Assembly (NCBI GenBank): GCA_018902385.1
Contig: JABSSW010000016.1
Location: 620,001-684,000 of the forward strand
Direction: 5' to 3'
Origin: Physcia stellaris
Lineage: Eukaryota; Ascomycota; Lecanoromycetes; Caliciales; Physciaceae
Length of the DNA stretch: 64,000 nucleotides
Shown piece after piece: positions 37,161 to 49,568 of the stretch. Within the stretch, counting starts at the first letter, position 1. Each line of letters begins with the position of its first letter. A model generated the notes under the pieces. That model made no database searches and was not told where the DNA came from. It saw only the letters and a program-made list of their open reading frames with translations. The translations under genes were made by a program, and so were the position numbers.

Positions 37161-38957
37161 TCAAACCCCAGAATAAACAGCACTAACCCCCCTCCCACAC
37201 TCGACCCTCTGCTCCACACTAACCTTCCTCCCACCACCGCCCTCCCCAAGCCTCACAACATGCCTCGGCGTAATCTGAAACCGATGCTCCCTCTCCTTCT
37301 TACCACCCCTCGCCTTCCCCTTCCCCCCCTCCCCCTCCACATCGAGCGGCGCGATATACCCCGGCACAGCAACGTTATTCCTCTTCCCCATGCCCAACTG
37401 CCAGAACTCGTTCCCGCCCCACCACAGCACGTCCGCACCCCAGTTAGTATCATTCTCACTATCCGTAGCCGAGGAAGTGCCAGCCGCGACATGCGTCACA
37501 TTGTCCATAGTGGCAGAAACGTGCGTCGCGCCAACGCTCAGCCGCTTCAAACGGATCGGCACGACGCGGTTAGTGTTCTCATCGTACTCGAACAGTCCGC
37601 TGAGGGCTTTGATCTTGGTCGGCGTGCCCTGGACATGTGTCCAGCGGCCCGTGCCCAGCGTGCCCATGATGCCGAGACCGCAGGACCAGGTGTCAGCCGT
37701 CACGCGACCGAGACCGGTACCCGGAGCAGAGGGATCCTCGCCCGGTTTCGCGACGCGGGTGGCGTCGACCGTGAAGAAGGAGTTCGAGCCGCCGGCTGCG
37801 ATGGAGGTGACTTTGGGCGAGAGGGCAGTGCCGGCATAGAGGCGCTGGAGGGGAAGGAGCGAGGGGGCGTCGATGCAGGGCGATTCGGAGGAAGGTTCGA
37901 AGCCAAGTTGGCCGGAGGAGTTGTCGCCGAAGGCGAAGACGCGGCCTTCGCGGTCTAGGGCGAGGGAGTGGTGGTCGCCTGTGGCGATCGCGGTGACGTC
38001 GAAGCCGCGGAGGGTGGTGATTTCGTGGGGTTGGTCGTAGGCGCCCGGTGGGCGGGTGGTCCATGATAGGCCTGGGATGCCCATTTGGCCGCGGTCGGGG
38101 AAGGCGTCGCTGCTGGATGCTACGGAGAAGAGACGGCCGGTGTTGGTGAGGAGAAGGGCGTGTTCTAGGCCGGAGGAGATGGAGCTGACTTTTTCGTTTG
38201 AGGGCTGGATGAGGCGATAGCTGATATTTGAGGTGGAGGAAAGGAAGGGTATCCATGAGCTTTCTGATGGTTTGCTGCCCGAAGCTTGATCTTCTTTCGA
38301 GACTGGGAGAGAGTAGACTTTTCCATTCTTGGCGAGAGCGATGATTCTGTCTTTCGAAGTCTCTACTGATACAAGGTCTTTGCCAGTCAAAGTAGGCACT
38401 GGCTGTTTTGCATCAGGCGAATACCCACTTCCCCACTGTAGGAGATCGCCCTTTTCCGTAATCGCAGCTCCAAAGGTTCGATCAAGTTTGATGTCTCGCA
38501 ACAAGACATCGTCGAAGAATGGTAGCCTTCGTGGTAGCCTGACAACATTGTCTTCTATATCAGGCGCAGCTACTCTTCCACTATTCGATCCCCAAGTGTA
38601 GACGCCTGGACTTTCCCAGCTGCGCTTGACTTGGAGATGTTGGGAGCTTATCGAGTCTCGGTTCTCTTCCTTTGTAAGTCCTGTATTTCTCTTGGTCTTC
38701 TCGATTTTGATGTCTACAGGCGCTGGTGGTGATTCTGCATGGAGCTTAGTGGATTCGTGCCAGACATGATAGATTGAGCCAACGGCAACAGCGACGCCAA
38801 AGCCAACGATTGTATGACGAAAGGGAGAAAGACTTGGGTTAGAGGATGAAATGTGCTTCTCTCGGAGTTGTTTATTTGCCGCGTATCTGCTGCTATCTAT
38901 CCGCTTTGCTCTGCATGCTTCATAGAAAGCTCTTGGCCTAGGTCTGATACTATTCAT
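37161..38957 (-). CDS. fmp25: FMP25-like mitochondrial RCC1-repeat protein
   Basis: Single-exon gene, 598 aa. The N-terminus is rich in Arg with few acids (mitochondrial targeting type), then one membrane span near residues 48-66 (TIVGFGVAVAVGSIYHVW). The rest is an RCC1-type propeller: GVYTWGSNSGR, GDLLQWGSGYS, GRVFAFGDNSSGQLG, DVLWWGGNEFWQLGMG. This layout fits yeast Fmp25, an inner-membrane protein needed for complex III assembly. A GTPase-exchange role is unlikely. Codon use is GC-rich at third positions in the second half, so several long shadow frames overlap. Confidence 0.85.
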   Translation of the reverse strand: MNSIRPRPRAFYEACRAKRIDSSRYAANKQLREKHISSSNPSLSPFRHTIVGFGVAVAVGSIYHVWHESTKLHAESPPAPVDIKIEKTKRNTGLTKEENRDSISSQHLQVKRSWESPGVYTWGSNSGRVAAPDIEDNVVRLPRRLPFFDDVLLRDIKLDRTFGAAITEKGDLLQWGSGYSPDAKQPVPTLTGKDLVSVETSKDRIIALAKNGKVYSLPVSKEDQASGSKPSESSWIPFLSSTSNISYRLIQPSNEKVSSISSGLEHALLLTNTGRLFSVASSSDAFPDRGQMGIPGLSWTTRPPGAYDQPHEITTLRGFDVTAIATGDHHSLALDREGRVFAFGDNSSGQLGFEPSSESPCIDAPSLLPLQRLYAGTALSPKVTSIAAGGSNSFFTVDATRVAKPGEDPSAPGTGLGRVTADTWSCGLGIMGTLGTGRWTHVQGTPTKIKALSGLFEYDENTNRVVPIRLKRLSVGATHVSATMDNVTHVAAGTSSATDSENDTNWGADVLWWGGNEFWQLGMGKRNNVAVPGYIAPLDVEGEGGKGKARGGKKEREHRFQITPRHVVRLGEGGGGRKVSVEQRVECGRGVSAVYSGV

Positions 38958-39662
38958 ATCGGCCTAGACTGTCTGATGTGGATTCACAACTCATACAGAG
39001 AAGAGCTTCATACTACCTTCTTTTCTAGTCTCTAGCCAGGAGCAACTATCCACACAAACACCTCTCAGATGCCTTTTGGTCGAATCCAAGTCAAGAACGT
39101 CATCCCCTAGCAAAGTCGTACCGCGATAGCCGCTTAGCGCGTGAACCAATCATGAGGCACTCGATATTTCCTACATGTACCTACCTTATTCGGCACAACA
39201 TAACGACCTGCAAGTATAGCTTGAAGGCACAGGTGTGTCGTTGAGAAGGCTGACAACCAATTTAGAAGGCATTGTCTCGCGAATTATTGTTGATTTCTTT
39301 GGTTCGAAAAGCTGCTTGATAACAGCGATATCATAAGAATTGCTTGATCAAAACAGGCTGACTCCGCTAGCGTACCATCAATGCCTTTCAACCCCTGAAC
39401 ACCTTGAAACGCGCTACAGACAGCACTCGTGAAAACCTCACAAAGCTCCCGCATAGCCATTACTCATTTTCAAACGCCGATTCGCCCAGATTCTGCTGAT
39501 ATCGAGCACCAACAGAGATATATTCCAAGAAATGGCGCAAATGTGGTGGTATATGGATAGACAAGCAATGCTCGTTAGAAGATGTAAATTATGTCGTGTA
39601 GTACTGTGCTGTGGAACTGCAATGACTGAATATGTTGGACGTTGAGCTTCTTCGAATAACAT
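38958..39662. other. Intergenic region
   Basis: Promoter of FMP25 and 3' flank of WC-1, both minus strand. No gene seen. Confidence 0.55.
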
Positions 39663-42600
39663 TTAGAGTTCGACGTCGTCTACAGGCTCAATTCCTTCCT
39701 CGATTTTGGCGGGGATACCGCCACAGTATCCCTGTCGAGGGGTCGCTTCCATACGTGCTACTTTCCCTCCGTGAGCATCGAAACTCGTGCTTTGGAATGA
39801 TGGCGTCTCATCTTGCGAGGGTTGAGCACTCGGCCGGGGGTTGGAAGAGCCTTTCTGCTCGTTATTCTGCTTTTCGCTTGGCGTTCGAGGAGAAACGCGG
39901 CCGTTCTGTTTGACGCATTGTTAGCAAAGTATGTATGCAAGTCCACGGTGACTAGTAAGCACAACACAAGAGCTTACCTCCTTCGCCCATCTCAAACCAC
40001 AGCTGTTGCATAGATCTCGATTACCACTGGGTCCTCTTCGCCACTCGGGAGTTACTCTAGTATGGCAGTTGGCACAGTCTTTCTGTAGATGGCCCGCACC
40101 ATTTCTGCGTTTCCTTTTCTTTTTGCTTTGGAGCAAACTCTGCAACTCCTCAGCCAACAATCGATTGCGTTTCTCCATCTGTCGTAGCTCAAATTGCCAG
40201 CTTGTGCTTCGGGTTGTTTTGAGCTCGTCGAACACGTTTTCTTCCGACGCTAGGGCTTCGTGTTGGTTGCCGATGGCCAGCCCATGACCTCCTGCTTCTG
40301 TACTGATGTTCTCGCCTTGCCGATTCGGGTACGAGTTGGCCGATTTAGGGGTAAGGGGCCCAACTGACGCGGCACTTGAGGAAGTATCCGGGCTTTCGGA
40401 TTTTTGTTCAGTAGCCTGAGGCCCTACAGCTGCAGCTTGCCGGTTACTGGCATGCGAATGCCGGGACATCTTCAATAGCCGCGTTTGAGCCACCAGGAAA
40501 GTTGGCTTCTGCCCTTCAACCGCATCACCCGGGTAAATCGTCGTCCTAGCCTGTAAAGTTTGTCCACGTTTGTTCTGCACGTCATGTTTGAATGTTGCTA
40601 TGACCCCCGTACGTGCACGCTCCAACATCTTACCAAATTCGAGCTTCGACTCTGCTCGCATCAGTGCCTGTGCGCTTGTCCCTATCAGATCTTCTGGCTG
40701 TCGATCGAGCAGACTCCGCACATTCGAAGAAACAAAAAGAAACATGCCGGAAGTAGACATCTTGGTCCATAGCTCACTCTCACCAATCCCGCCAACGGAA
40801 TCAATGTCCTTTCGAAACAGAGCGTAAACTGGTCGCTCACGTCCAACCATGATTATGCACTTCTTCCCTTTACCCTGCTCAAGATGTAACGCGCCGTGAC
40901 TTTCAAACCACGTGTAGCCGTTGTGCTTCCGTCTAATTCTAAAAACGACATTGACCGCGGTTCCGGCTGAAGTATCTTTGAGTTCCCGAGTTACGGGGAC
41001 AATATCACTGGGATGGCATACTGAAGAAAGTGCGCTGCCAACGAGCTCACTGGGGTCGTACTCCAGTACCTTTCGACTGGAAGGCGAGAGGTAAAGGAAC
41101 AATCCCTTCAGGGACAGAACATGGACAACATCATCAGTGTTTTGCAGGAGGACTTTGTCAAATATCCTCTTCGACAGCTCAGACTCGCCCGTACCAATGG
41201 TACTTAGGACCGTTGAGACCTCATCACGGCCAAAAGTCTGCCCCAATTCACTGTTGGCTTGATTAGGGTGTTCTGGTAATTCATATCGCGGCAGAAGCCC
41301 TCTTTGGTAATTGATCGTATAGGTGCCATCTGCGATCCAATCAGTACGGGTAGACCCAATGAAAGGCTATATTTTCGTCTCACCTGCGTTTTTGCTAGTA
41401 ATTGAAGTCGGTTGTTCTACAAGATCGACTTGGAAACCTACGTAATATTTGATCTCGTCCGAATCCCAGGTAATAGGAATCATAGTCAAGAGGTTCATGA
41501 ATGGCTGACCGCCTTTCCGATAATTGATGATGCTAATCTGCATTTCCTGCCGCTGGCTGATCATAGTCTTGATTCGCATGACAGATTGATCGTCCACATA
41601 TTTCCTTTTGATGCCGGGAGTAATCTTACCATCCGGAGCTTGGAGGAAACGACAATTCCTACCGAGTATTTCATGCTTTGTATAGCCTGTCAGCCGTTCA
41701 AAGATATCCGAACAGTATACAATTGGGAGATCATGCTGCGTAACATCGCAGACAGCGAATGCGCATGACATGTCCACTGCTCCGATGTTAATGAGAGCAT
41801 TTGGCCGAGTTGCTACTCGCATGAGGACTCCAAGCATGTCGAAGCCACTTGCAGAATACGCGTTTCGATATTGAGGTAGCACAGGCTGCTGGGCAACGAC
41901 CTCCGGATCTGGTCCCGACTCTATCGATACTCCGGTCGGTGCTGCTGTGTCCACATTCACATCTGGCGGATTGCTTTTGGGTGAGGTAATAATGGGTAAG
42001 CCGCCCATTGAGTTGTTGGCGGGAGGTGCAGTGGGTGCATTCTGGAATTGGACAGGTTGCTGAGGTAGATTTTGATTTGTATAGTCGGACTGTAGGCTCC
42101 GCATTGAGTCAGCTATTGCCAGATCTGGGCCTTTGTCCATCACATCTTGCTCTCCACGGTGTCCGTTCAGGCCTCCACCAGGATCTTGAGCCGGACCTCG
42201 CAGCGAGTTCGCAACGTTTTGGGGTATCGATTGAAGATCCATGTGCGGTGCGAAAGAGCTGTTCGAGTACATGTTCATGGGAGTGATATCGCCGTTGTTC
42301 TCGTGATTTAACGTATCCGTAGGGTACTCCATTCCCATCATTAAGCTGTTGGACATGTAATTACCTGATAAGTCCAAAGGCAGTGAGTTTGTATGCTGCA
42401 GTGGGTGATGATACGGGGACGAGGTGGTGGCAGGGCTGTAATTGGGGATCATGCTCGGATAAGTGGTATTTAACGTTAGATCATCCGCGGTGTCTCTTCT
42501 CCGAGCACGCTGACTGTCCATTCTTCGCTGTATCATGTTACCTGGCCGCTGCGCATCGGGCATAGGTTGAGTGGGTGATGGGTCGAACTGAAAGCCTGCT

Positions 42601-42911
42601 AGGTCACCGGTATTTCCACTGCCGAACTCCATCATAGATGACCTCCTCGGATCGAGACCTCCTCTATTTGCACCATAATGCTGCGACTGATGAAAACTTC
42701 TCCTGCGTTGGTTCTCCTTATTGTTCATATTATTGATGATATCGTCAATGGTCTGTCCGCCCACCATGTCCGAAGGGTCCATTCCATTACCCATCATCAT
42801 TCCCATGACCGCATCATGGTTATTCATGTCGGCCATTGCCTGCATGTCTTCGGCCGAATACGGCTGCCTCTGGTAGTAGCCGTTCATATTGCTAATGTTG
42901 GGTTGATTCAT
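39663..42911 (-). CDS. wc-1: White Collar-1 blue-light photoreceptor and GATA factor
   Basis: Flavin-binding photoreceptor and transcription factor of light and clock responses. Exons 42911-41384, 41329-39978, 39905-39663; 3123 nt, 1040 aa. Order: Met/Asn-rich N-terminus, LOV domain with the photoactive Cys in [12 protein letters not shown] (about residue 420), two PAS domains ([28 protein letters not shown]), a basic patch KKKRKRR, then a GATA zinc finger [22 protein letters not shown] with C-X2-C-X18-C-X2-C. The last intron (72 bp) lies right after WAKE; joining gives [12 protein letters not shown], the usual continuation. There is no long poly-Gln tract as in Neurospora. All functional residues visible are intact, so light sensing is expected with a WC-2 partner elsewhere. 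Confidence 0.97.
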
Positions 42912-43781
42912 TGTGGATCTCTAATCCCCGGGCGCTCCTCCGCCCTCGATAGAGCGCCGTGATTGCGGTGCGTCCGACACTTGCTTCACCCGGAATGAAC
43001 GTCTCATTTCACCACGGTTCCCAAAAACCGGTCTTGAAAGGCCCGATAAGGGTTGGCGGATTGCGAAAAGTCAGCGTCAGAGGGCAAAGAACGGCAGGGA
43101 GGGTGTTGAGTCGGAAGAAATTTGGATGCAATTCGTCGGTAGGTGTGGCAAGCGGACGCCTCGGATGCAGTGTGGGAGTGCAGAGGGTTCAGGGGATGCT
43201 ATATGCGCTGATGTCGCGCAGGTGTGGTTGGCGGTGGGGATGCGACAATAGGGATGGGCTTTGATGACGGCCAATGAGGACTCGAGAGAAGGCAGAATAC
43301 TCATTGAAAGGCTCGTTTGTTGCGCGGCCTGAAGAACAAGAAGAAGCAAATGACTGGGGGTCGGCAGTAGGGGCGGACAAGCACACACAGAATGGGTACG
43401 GTATTTTCAATTTCTGCCTCTGGCTGTTGAGCTTTGTCGCCTCCGCCTTTCGCTTGACGAGTCCAAGTACCTGCTGTACCTAGAACTCCTCCTCCTCCGT
43501 ACCCCGTCAAATGTCATTGCGGGTCCCGTCTTGGCGTTGGCGATCATTTATCTACTCTGGGTTAGACGCTCTCTTAGTGCTGGACTAAGCCAGCTAAGAT
43601 CTAGTCGCTGCCTTTCAGCCAATCACGACATAGACATGGATGCAGCATCTCTATCCCCAACCGACCAACTACTGCTTTGGGAAGGATACTAACTCCGTAT
43701 ACCATTCCGTTAGTAGCAACATACATTATGAACGGGGCAAATGGGAAGAGGGGAAAGGTTATATAATTAGGCGGCGACATT
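42912..43781. other. WC-1 promoter and ligase 3' flank
   Basis: About 870 bp; no gene supported. Frames on both strands are short and overlapping. Confidence 0.55.
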
Positions 43782-46468
43782 TCAGTAATCCACCTCCTCA
43801 TCCACATCTTGGACCTGCTCTCCAGGCTTAACCCTTGCTTCTTGCTTTCTCCAGAGCTCCGCCAGGAAGTCCGAAGTACTAGCTTCTTCTATGCTCTTGT
43901 CTTCCCGTACTTTTAAGAATCTGGGGAATCTCATGCTAAGGCCTCGTTCATCATCAACAAGCCCTAGCGCTGCCACGTATGTCGGACTTTTGGTGATGTC
44001 TGCAAAGGCCATCTCCCACACTTCTTGCGGTTCGAACCAGACGTCCGGATGGCCGTTGTACTCAATGTAGCCTGGTCGATCAATGACGTTGTCGCTCCCT
44101 TCTTGATATCTCTCCTTGTTGGCTTGGTAGAATTTGTCCGTGAAGCCACTGATGCATTTGGTGACCGCTTCCAACGAGCCCGTCTCAGGATTGCGGACAG
44201 CTAGAAGGATCGGCGACCACCATTTGGCTTTACGGCCCTGCCCATGCCAGCCGGCGACGGGGATAAGATCGATAGTGTCAGCTGAGGTGTTGTAGTCTTT
44301 CTTGACTTTGAGCCAGGAGTCAAGTCTTTTGTCTGGCTCATAGGTCGCAAGTAGCGCTTTTCGACGAGTTCCTTTTTCTTTTTCATGTGTTTTGTCGACG
44401 ACTTTAGGCTTCCCTTTGGCCTTTTTGCTGCGCTGAGTTGTAACCTCGTTCGCTAAGTCGCCTTCCAATTCCTGAATGGCAGTCGGATGTGGTAAGTTAT
44501 CGAGAATCTTAACCATAATTCCTTCACATTTGGTGTCGGTTGCGCTTTTAAAGAAGTCAAGCACCGTCTCTGAATCTGTCGATGTAGCGTCAATACTCTT
44601 GACCCAAGTGAATTGATTTGGGACCTCGACAAAGAGACTGCGCAGTAATTCCCGACGTTCTCGGAAAGGTCTATTCAACAATTCTTCCTCGTTGAGGTAC
44701 ATGAGATCAAAAGTGAATAAGCAGACATCAACTTTGATTGAACCAATGTCAACATCTTTGCGTGCCCGGTTGGTGAGTGTTTGGAATGCTTTCAGATCGC
44801 CGCTCCCCCGATCGACAGCCACAACTTCACCTTCGAGAATAAAGCTACTCACGCCCTCGCCCCGAATGGTTGGCACTAAGCCAACTAAGTCGGGATACTT
44901 GTCGGTCATGACCTCCAAATGCCTGGAAAATATTGACACTTTGCCATTCTGATCGCAGTGCACCTGCGCACGCTGGCCATCATATTTATATTCGCAGCTA
45001 AAATCACGACCTTGCAACTTTGTCAACATCTCGCCTAGATCGCGCGTGATGCTCCCCAACATTGGCCGCAAAGGTATGTGGAGTGCGAGGCCGCATCGAA
45101 CCAATAATTCATCCGATATGCCAACTTCCAGTAGACAAGGCACCAAATCATTGTAATTCGGACGACGTGCAAAACAGGCTTTGACAAGTTCCTCGCCCCT
45201 AGCGTATATCTCCGCTAGGTTCTCTTTTTTCAGCTTTACAAGGTCCGATTGAGGTGTGATTCGAAAGTTTGCGCCCGGCGGCCTGGAAAGCAAAAAGGCT
45301 CGAGAAAGCGCGATGAGCATTGTTGTCTTGACAGCTCCAATGCGCAAATGCTGGCACAGCGTCCTGACCAGATAGCGGCTTTCTTCAGCCCCTTGGGCGT
45401 CTTGCAACAGCCTCTCCACGATTCTTTGCTTGAACTCTTGACTACCGCTACCTTTGCTATTCGCAACCTTGACTAGGCTCTGGAAGACGCCTTTGATCGA
45501 TAAGGGCTTCGGTTTGCGAAGAGTAAAGCTCTGTCTTTTCTTTGCCTCAAAGGCCACATCGCCCGCATCTCCGTGTTTATCATAGAGAGTCTTGAGTCCT
45601 GAGTTATCCAGTCCACAGATTTTCTTTAAAGCTTTCGAGATCGCGGAACCACCTAGGCCGAGTTCAAGCGAAATATAAGGCGGTGATATTGCGTTGGTCG
45701 CAAGCCAGACCTACTTGAGTTCAGCAAGCCATTAAGCGCCATGATACAAACACTTACGGCTGGGAGAAGGCTTTCAGGATTACCTTCGATTATTGTTCTT
45801 AGAAAGTTGACCAGTGTGTCAACGATCTTTATGCGGCTTTGAGTGCTATTCACGAGGACGAAACATCTGGTGAGCAGGCCGTATGAGGCATCACCGCCTT
45901 GAGCGGCCCAGTGCTTCCTGAGCTCTGGGAGGCATTTATCAGGATCATACGTCAGCGGGTTCTCGTCGAATGAAACTGTCGAAGACACGGCATCTTCGGC
46001 AGAGGCAGTCGACTGGAGAGCTAAAGTGCCCTCTCCACGACTATCTCTTGTCTGACTTTGTGATACGGGGGTGTCATAGTCTGCGGACGGATCATGCGCA
46101 TCCGCTGAGACTTTGGCAAGATCAAACGCCTTATGGTCCTCATCTTCCGACTGTCTCTCGCCATTGTAACCTGCTAGCTCTGGACCGTTGCCAATTTTCG
46201 CACGATGTTGATTGCGAACTTTGTCTTGCTCGTCCCATTCACGCTGTAGCTTGCGCGCTAGCTCTTCGTCAGTCAGTTCCTGGCCTTGGGCAGTCGTGTT
46301 CTCGGCCACAGTCTCAGGTGCAGGAGCTTTGTCTAGACCATGGTTGCAATCGTGCACACTGGCAGATGTTTGCTCCTTTTTCTTGCCGAAGAAGAAGTCC
46401 AGGCTGCCTACTGTCTGCGGTGAGGACCTGTAGCTGTTGGGCTTCCGTCTCTTGGTAGGTGTAGACAT
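43782..46468 (-). CDS. cdc9: DNA ligase I (ATP-dependent)
   Basis: Seals nicks in DNA replication and excision repair. Exons 46468-45758 and 45710-43782 (2640 nt, 879 aa). The N-terminus has a PCNA-box-like GSLDFFFGKKK near residue 25 and a disordered acidic stretch. Then the DNA-binding domain, the adenylation motif EYKYDGQRAQ with the active Lys near residue 480, FILEGEVVAVD, FTFDLMYLN, CEGIMVK, WLKVKKDY and the OB-fold end. The intron is 47 bp (GTAAGT to AGTAG); the splice joins LLPA to VWLATNAISPPY. An insertion of Lys-rich residues (RSKKAKGKPKVVDKTHEKEKG) sits before WLKVK. It faces the RINT1 gene across 260 bp. Confidence 0.96.
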
Positions 46469-46728
46469 TTATCCGCATATGCATGATCACTGGAGGGTAG
46501 CGCTCGTAGAGTACAAGTACTACTACTACTTGTATGCACGTCGTCAACTGATGGAGAAGATCCTTGTTGCATTGGGTCATCGAATTAGTCGATCGGGTCC
46601 TTGCATTAGGCCCGCGGGGTCATGTCTTATGTCCGAAGACATTATTCAACGCTCAGGTTCCAGAGTCAACTCGCTTTCTATCACTAACCGCTACACATAG
46701 TGGCTATACTGGGGGTACTCCGGATGCA
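46469..46728. promoter_or_regulatory. Divergent promoter between DNA ligase I and RINT1
   Basis: Only 260 bp separate the two start codons (46468 minus, 46729 plus), so the 5' leaders and both core promoters share this DNA. I see no MluI cell-cycle box (ACGCGT) in it. Confidence 0.55.
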
Positions 46729-49568
46729 ATGTCCCGGGAAGATTCGGACATACGAGTCGAGGATTATCTCAATGACAAATTACAGACAGCCGCTGACCTC
46801 GACAACATTGACGCATTGTTAGAGAACGTCCTCAAGCAACAAGATCTTCTGAAGAGACAGGTCGGTACATGAATTGTGGATAAGTTCATGAACGTAGCTG
46901 ACAGCATCCCAGCTTGAAGAAGCCGTGATTACCCTTGAGGAAGCTACCCGAGCCTCTAAAGACCATTCGGCTCGTGTTCTTGAACAGGCGCAAAGGTTTG
47001 AGAAGCAACAAATAGATATTGATCGCCGACTACTCATAGTCACGCGCTCAGAAACTAGTGATGATGCTGTCCTCAAATTTGACGCGACCATGGAAAAGAT
47101 ACGGAAACTGGACGTTGCAAAGGGTTATATGAAACTCCTGGCTGAGGTCGATACTTTGGAGTCTGTTCTCACAATTAATAGCGAAGCCGAAAGCTGATTA
47201 CGTGTCCAGGCAAGAAGCAAGGAAGAACTTCAAAGCATCCCCTCAAGCTGCTCTAGAACCCTATTTACGATTGCAGAAGTTGGCAACCGCTCTTAAGGAA
47301 GCTCAGCCTGCTGCTGAAGACGCTGCTCCCCACCTGGTGGATCATGTAGACCGAACAACCCAAAAACTCTGGGGGCAGATGAAGGATGCTTTTGCCTCAG
47401 AGTTCGAGGAGACCTTGAGAAAAATGCAATGGCCTAGCAAAAATCTCAATTTGACTACCGATTTGGAACAACAATGGACCGCCGGTGTCGAGAAACTATT
47501 AGATCTACAAGAACCGTATGTTTGCATATAAACTCTCGTAATCTGTCATCAGCACTGCTCATTTGTTTCTATTCATCGACTGAGCCTTTCTAGCGACCGT
47601 GCTGTTCAGTAGTCCCTGTCTCCTTTAATATTATATCCTGACCCTTAGGTTTATCATAAGTGAGACTATGAACTAAATGCATTGTCTTATTCCTGTATAT
47701 TTTTGAGACTTGGGCATAGAATATTGACATGCGCTACGCAGGGAGCTTGCGGCTAGGGATAACAGGGCTCACGCCTCGAAAAGTGCCGAAGGACCTCTCG
47801 TACTACTTCCTGTAGAGGTGATGGTCAAGCCTCTGGAGTTGCGCTTCAAGTACCACTTCGATGGTGACAGACCGACAAACAGAGTTGATAAGGTATGTGG
47901 TTTGGATACCAGGCCCTGCAGCAATTAAACTAACGCTATCAGCCGGAGTATTTCCTTTCACATGTCGTCAGTCTACTCAATACTTACGATGAGTTTTTCG
48001 CAATCTATCTGCAGCCCATCTTGCAAGGTCACTTCCAAAGGTCAAGCTTGGCTCTCACCTCTGTCTATGTTGATTCCACATCTGCACTCATCACTGCTCT
48101 CTTACCGATGTTACGACGCAAGATATCGGCGTTCCTACCACGTATTGCCAAACAACCCCAACTTCTTAGTCACTTCATTCATGAGCTTGTTGCCTTTGAT
48201 GTTTCCATCAAAGACGAATGGGCGTATGATGGCGGCAACGCCGTGGAGAGCTGGAGAGGGCTCGCTTGGGAAGTGCTTGTACAGCAAGACTGGTTTGGCG
48301 CTTGGCTGAACGTAGAGAAGAACTGTGAGGATAGCGCTTGGCCATTGACAGCTGACGAACTTGCTGATGCGACAACAGTTGCCTTATCTCGCTACCAAAA
48401 CATTATCGAAGAACAAAAAAGTAGTGATATCGATTATGATAGTGTCGATTCCGGTGCAACGAAGCCCACATATGGCGCAATACGTGTTAATGACCTCCTC
48501 GAAACAATCACGGATCGTTATCGGCCTCTGAGCTCTTTCTCCCAAAAGCTTCGCTTTCTCATCGACATACAGATTGCGATCTTTGACAAGTTTCACGCCC
48601 GTCTTCAGGGCTCCCTAGAAGCTTACCTTACCATCACATCGTCCATCGCGCGGACCGTCCAGGGTGTTTCGAAAGAAGATCAGGCGCAGTTGCAAGGTAT
48701 TGGAGGCCTCGAACGTCTTTGTCGTGTGTATGGTAGCGCGGAGTACTTGGAAAAAAAGATGCAGGACTGGAGCGATGACGTGTTTTTTCTTGAACTCTGG
48801 GATGAACTCCAAGATCGTGCAAGGAGAAACGCCACTGGAGAGGGTCTTGCCGGTCCTATGAGCTTGGAGGACGTTGCGGACCGTACTTCCAGCAATGTCG
48901 GCTCCGAGGAAGACTCAGGGGGATTGTTTGACGAAATCGCAGGAGCCTACCGACGTCTACGCATCCGTACCGAAAGCATCATCCAGGATATGCTGATTTA
49001 CCGCATCCGAGACACATTACGCCCATACAGTCGCATCAATCCTTGGTCATCGTTATCTTCGGACACCTCGTCTAACTCTACTGCCGTAGCTCTGACTGCA
49101 GAGTTAGACACAACAATTCAACAACTCGACAGTTACTTCTTGTTCCTTTACAAAGTCCTTGCACAGGCGCCATTACGACGGATTGTCCGCCAGCTTGCTC
49201 TTTCTCTGCAAGCATTCTTCTGGGACAACATCTTGATGCGTAATTCGTTTTCATTCTCTGGAGCGGCACAGCTTGCAAGAGACCTCGACGCTATCTGGAA
49301 TGTAATGGACAAATATCTAGGACAAGGTCAAGGAGCAATAGGCATGAGAAAGTTGAAAGAGGCCTTGATACTACTTACCCTCCCCATCTCAGGGAGTGAA
49401 AACAAAGATGAGGATGATCAGGAAACCATGGGTTTATGGGAGGCTGAGCATAAGATATTCAAAAGCAACGAAAGCGGTCGAGAGGTCTTGGAAGGATTGG
49501 GGTTAGAGGTCCTCAGCGAAGCCGATGCGAGAAATGTACTAGAAAGGAGAATCGAGCTTGGACATTGA
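46729..49568 (+). CDS. RINT1/Tip20 family tethering-complex subunit
   Basis: Subunit of the Dsl1/NRZ complex that tethers COPI vesicles at the ER in Golgi-to-ER transport. Exons: 46729-46860, 46913-47160, 47210-47515, 47742-47892, 47943-49568; 2463 nt, 820 aa. The N-terminus is coiled coil (LENVLKQQDLLKRQLEEAV). The RINT1 domain has ELRFKYHFDGDRPTNRVDKPEYFLSHV, DEWAYDGGNAVESWRGLAWEVL and the usual end LKEALILLTLPIS. The donor at 47161 is GTCTGT, weak but needed for phase and for LEQEARKNF. The fourth intron is 226 bp, long for this window. Identity firm at family level. Confidence 0.92.

Noticed and set aside
37260-37958. 232-codon plus-strand ORF
   Set aside because: Antisense shadow of the GC-rich second half of the FMP25 gene.
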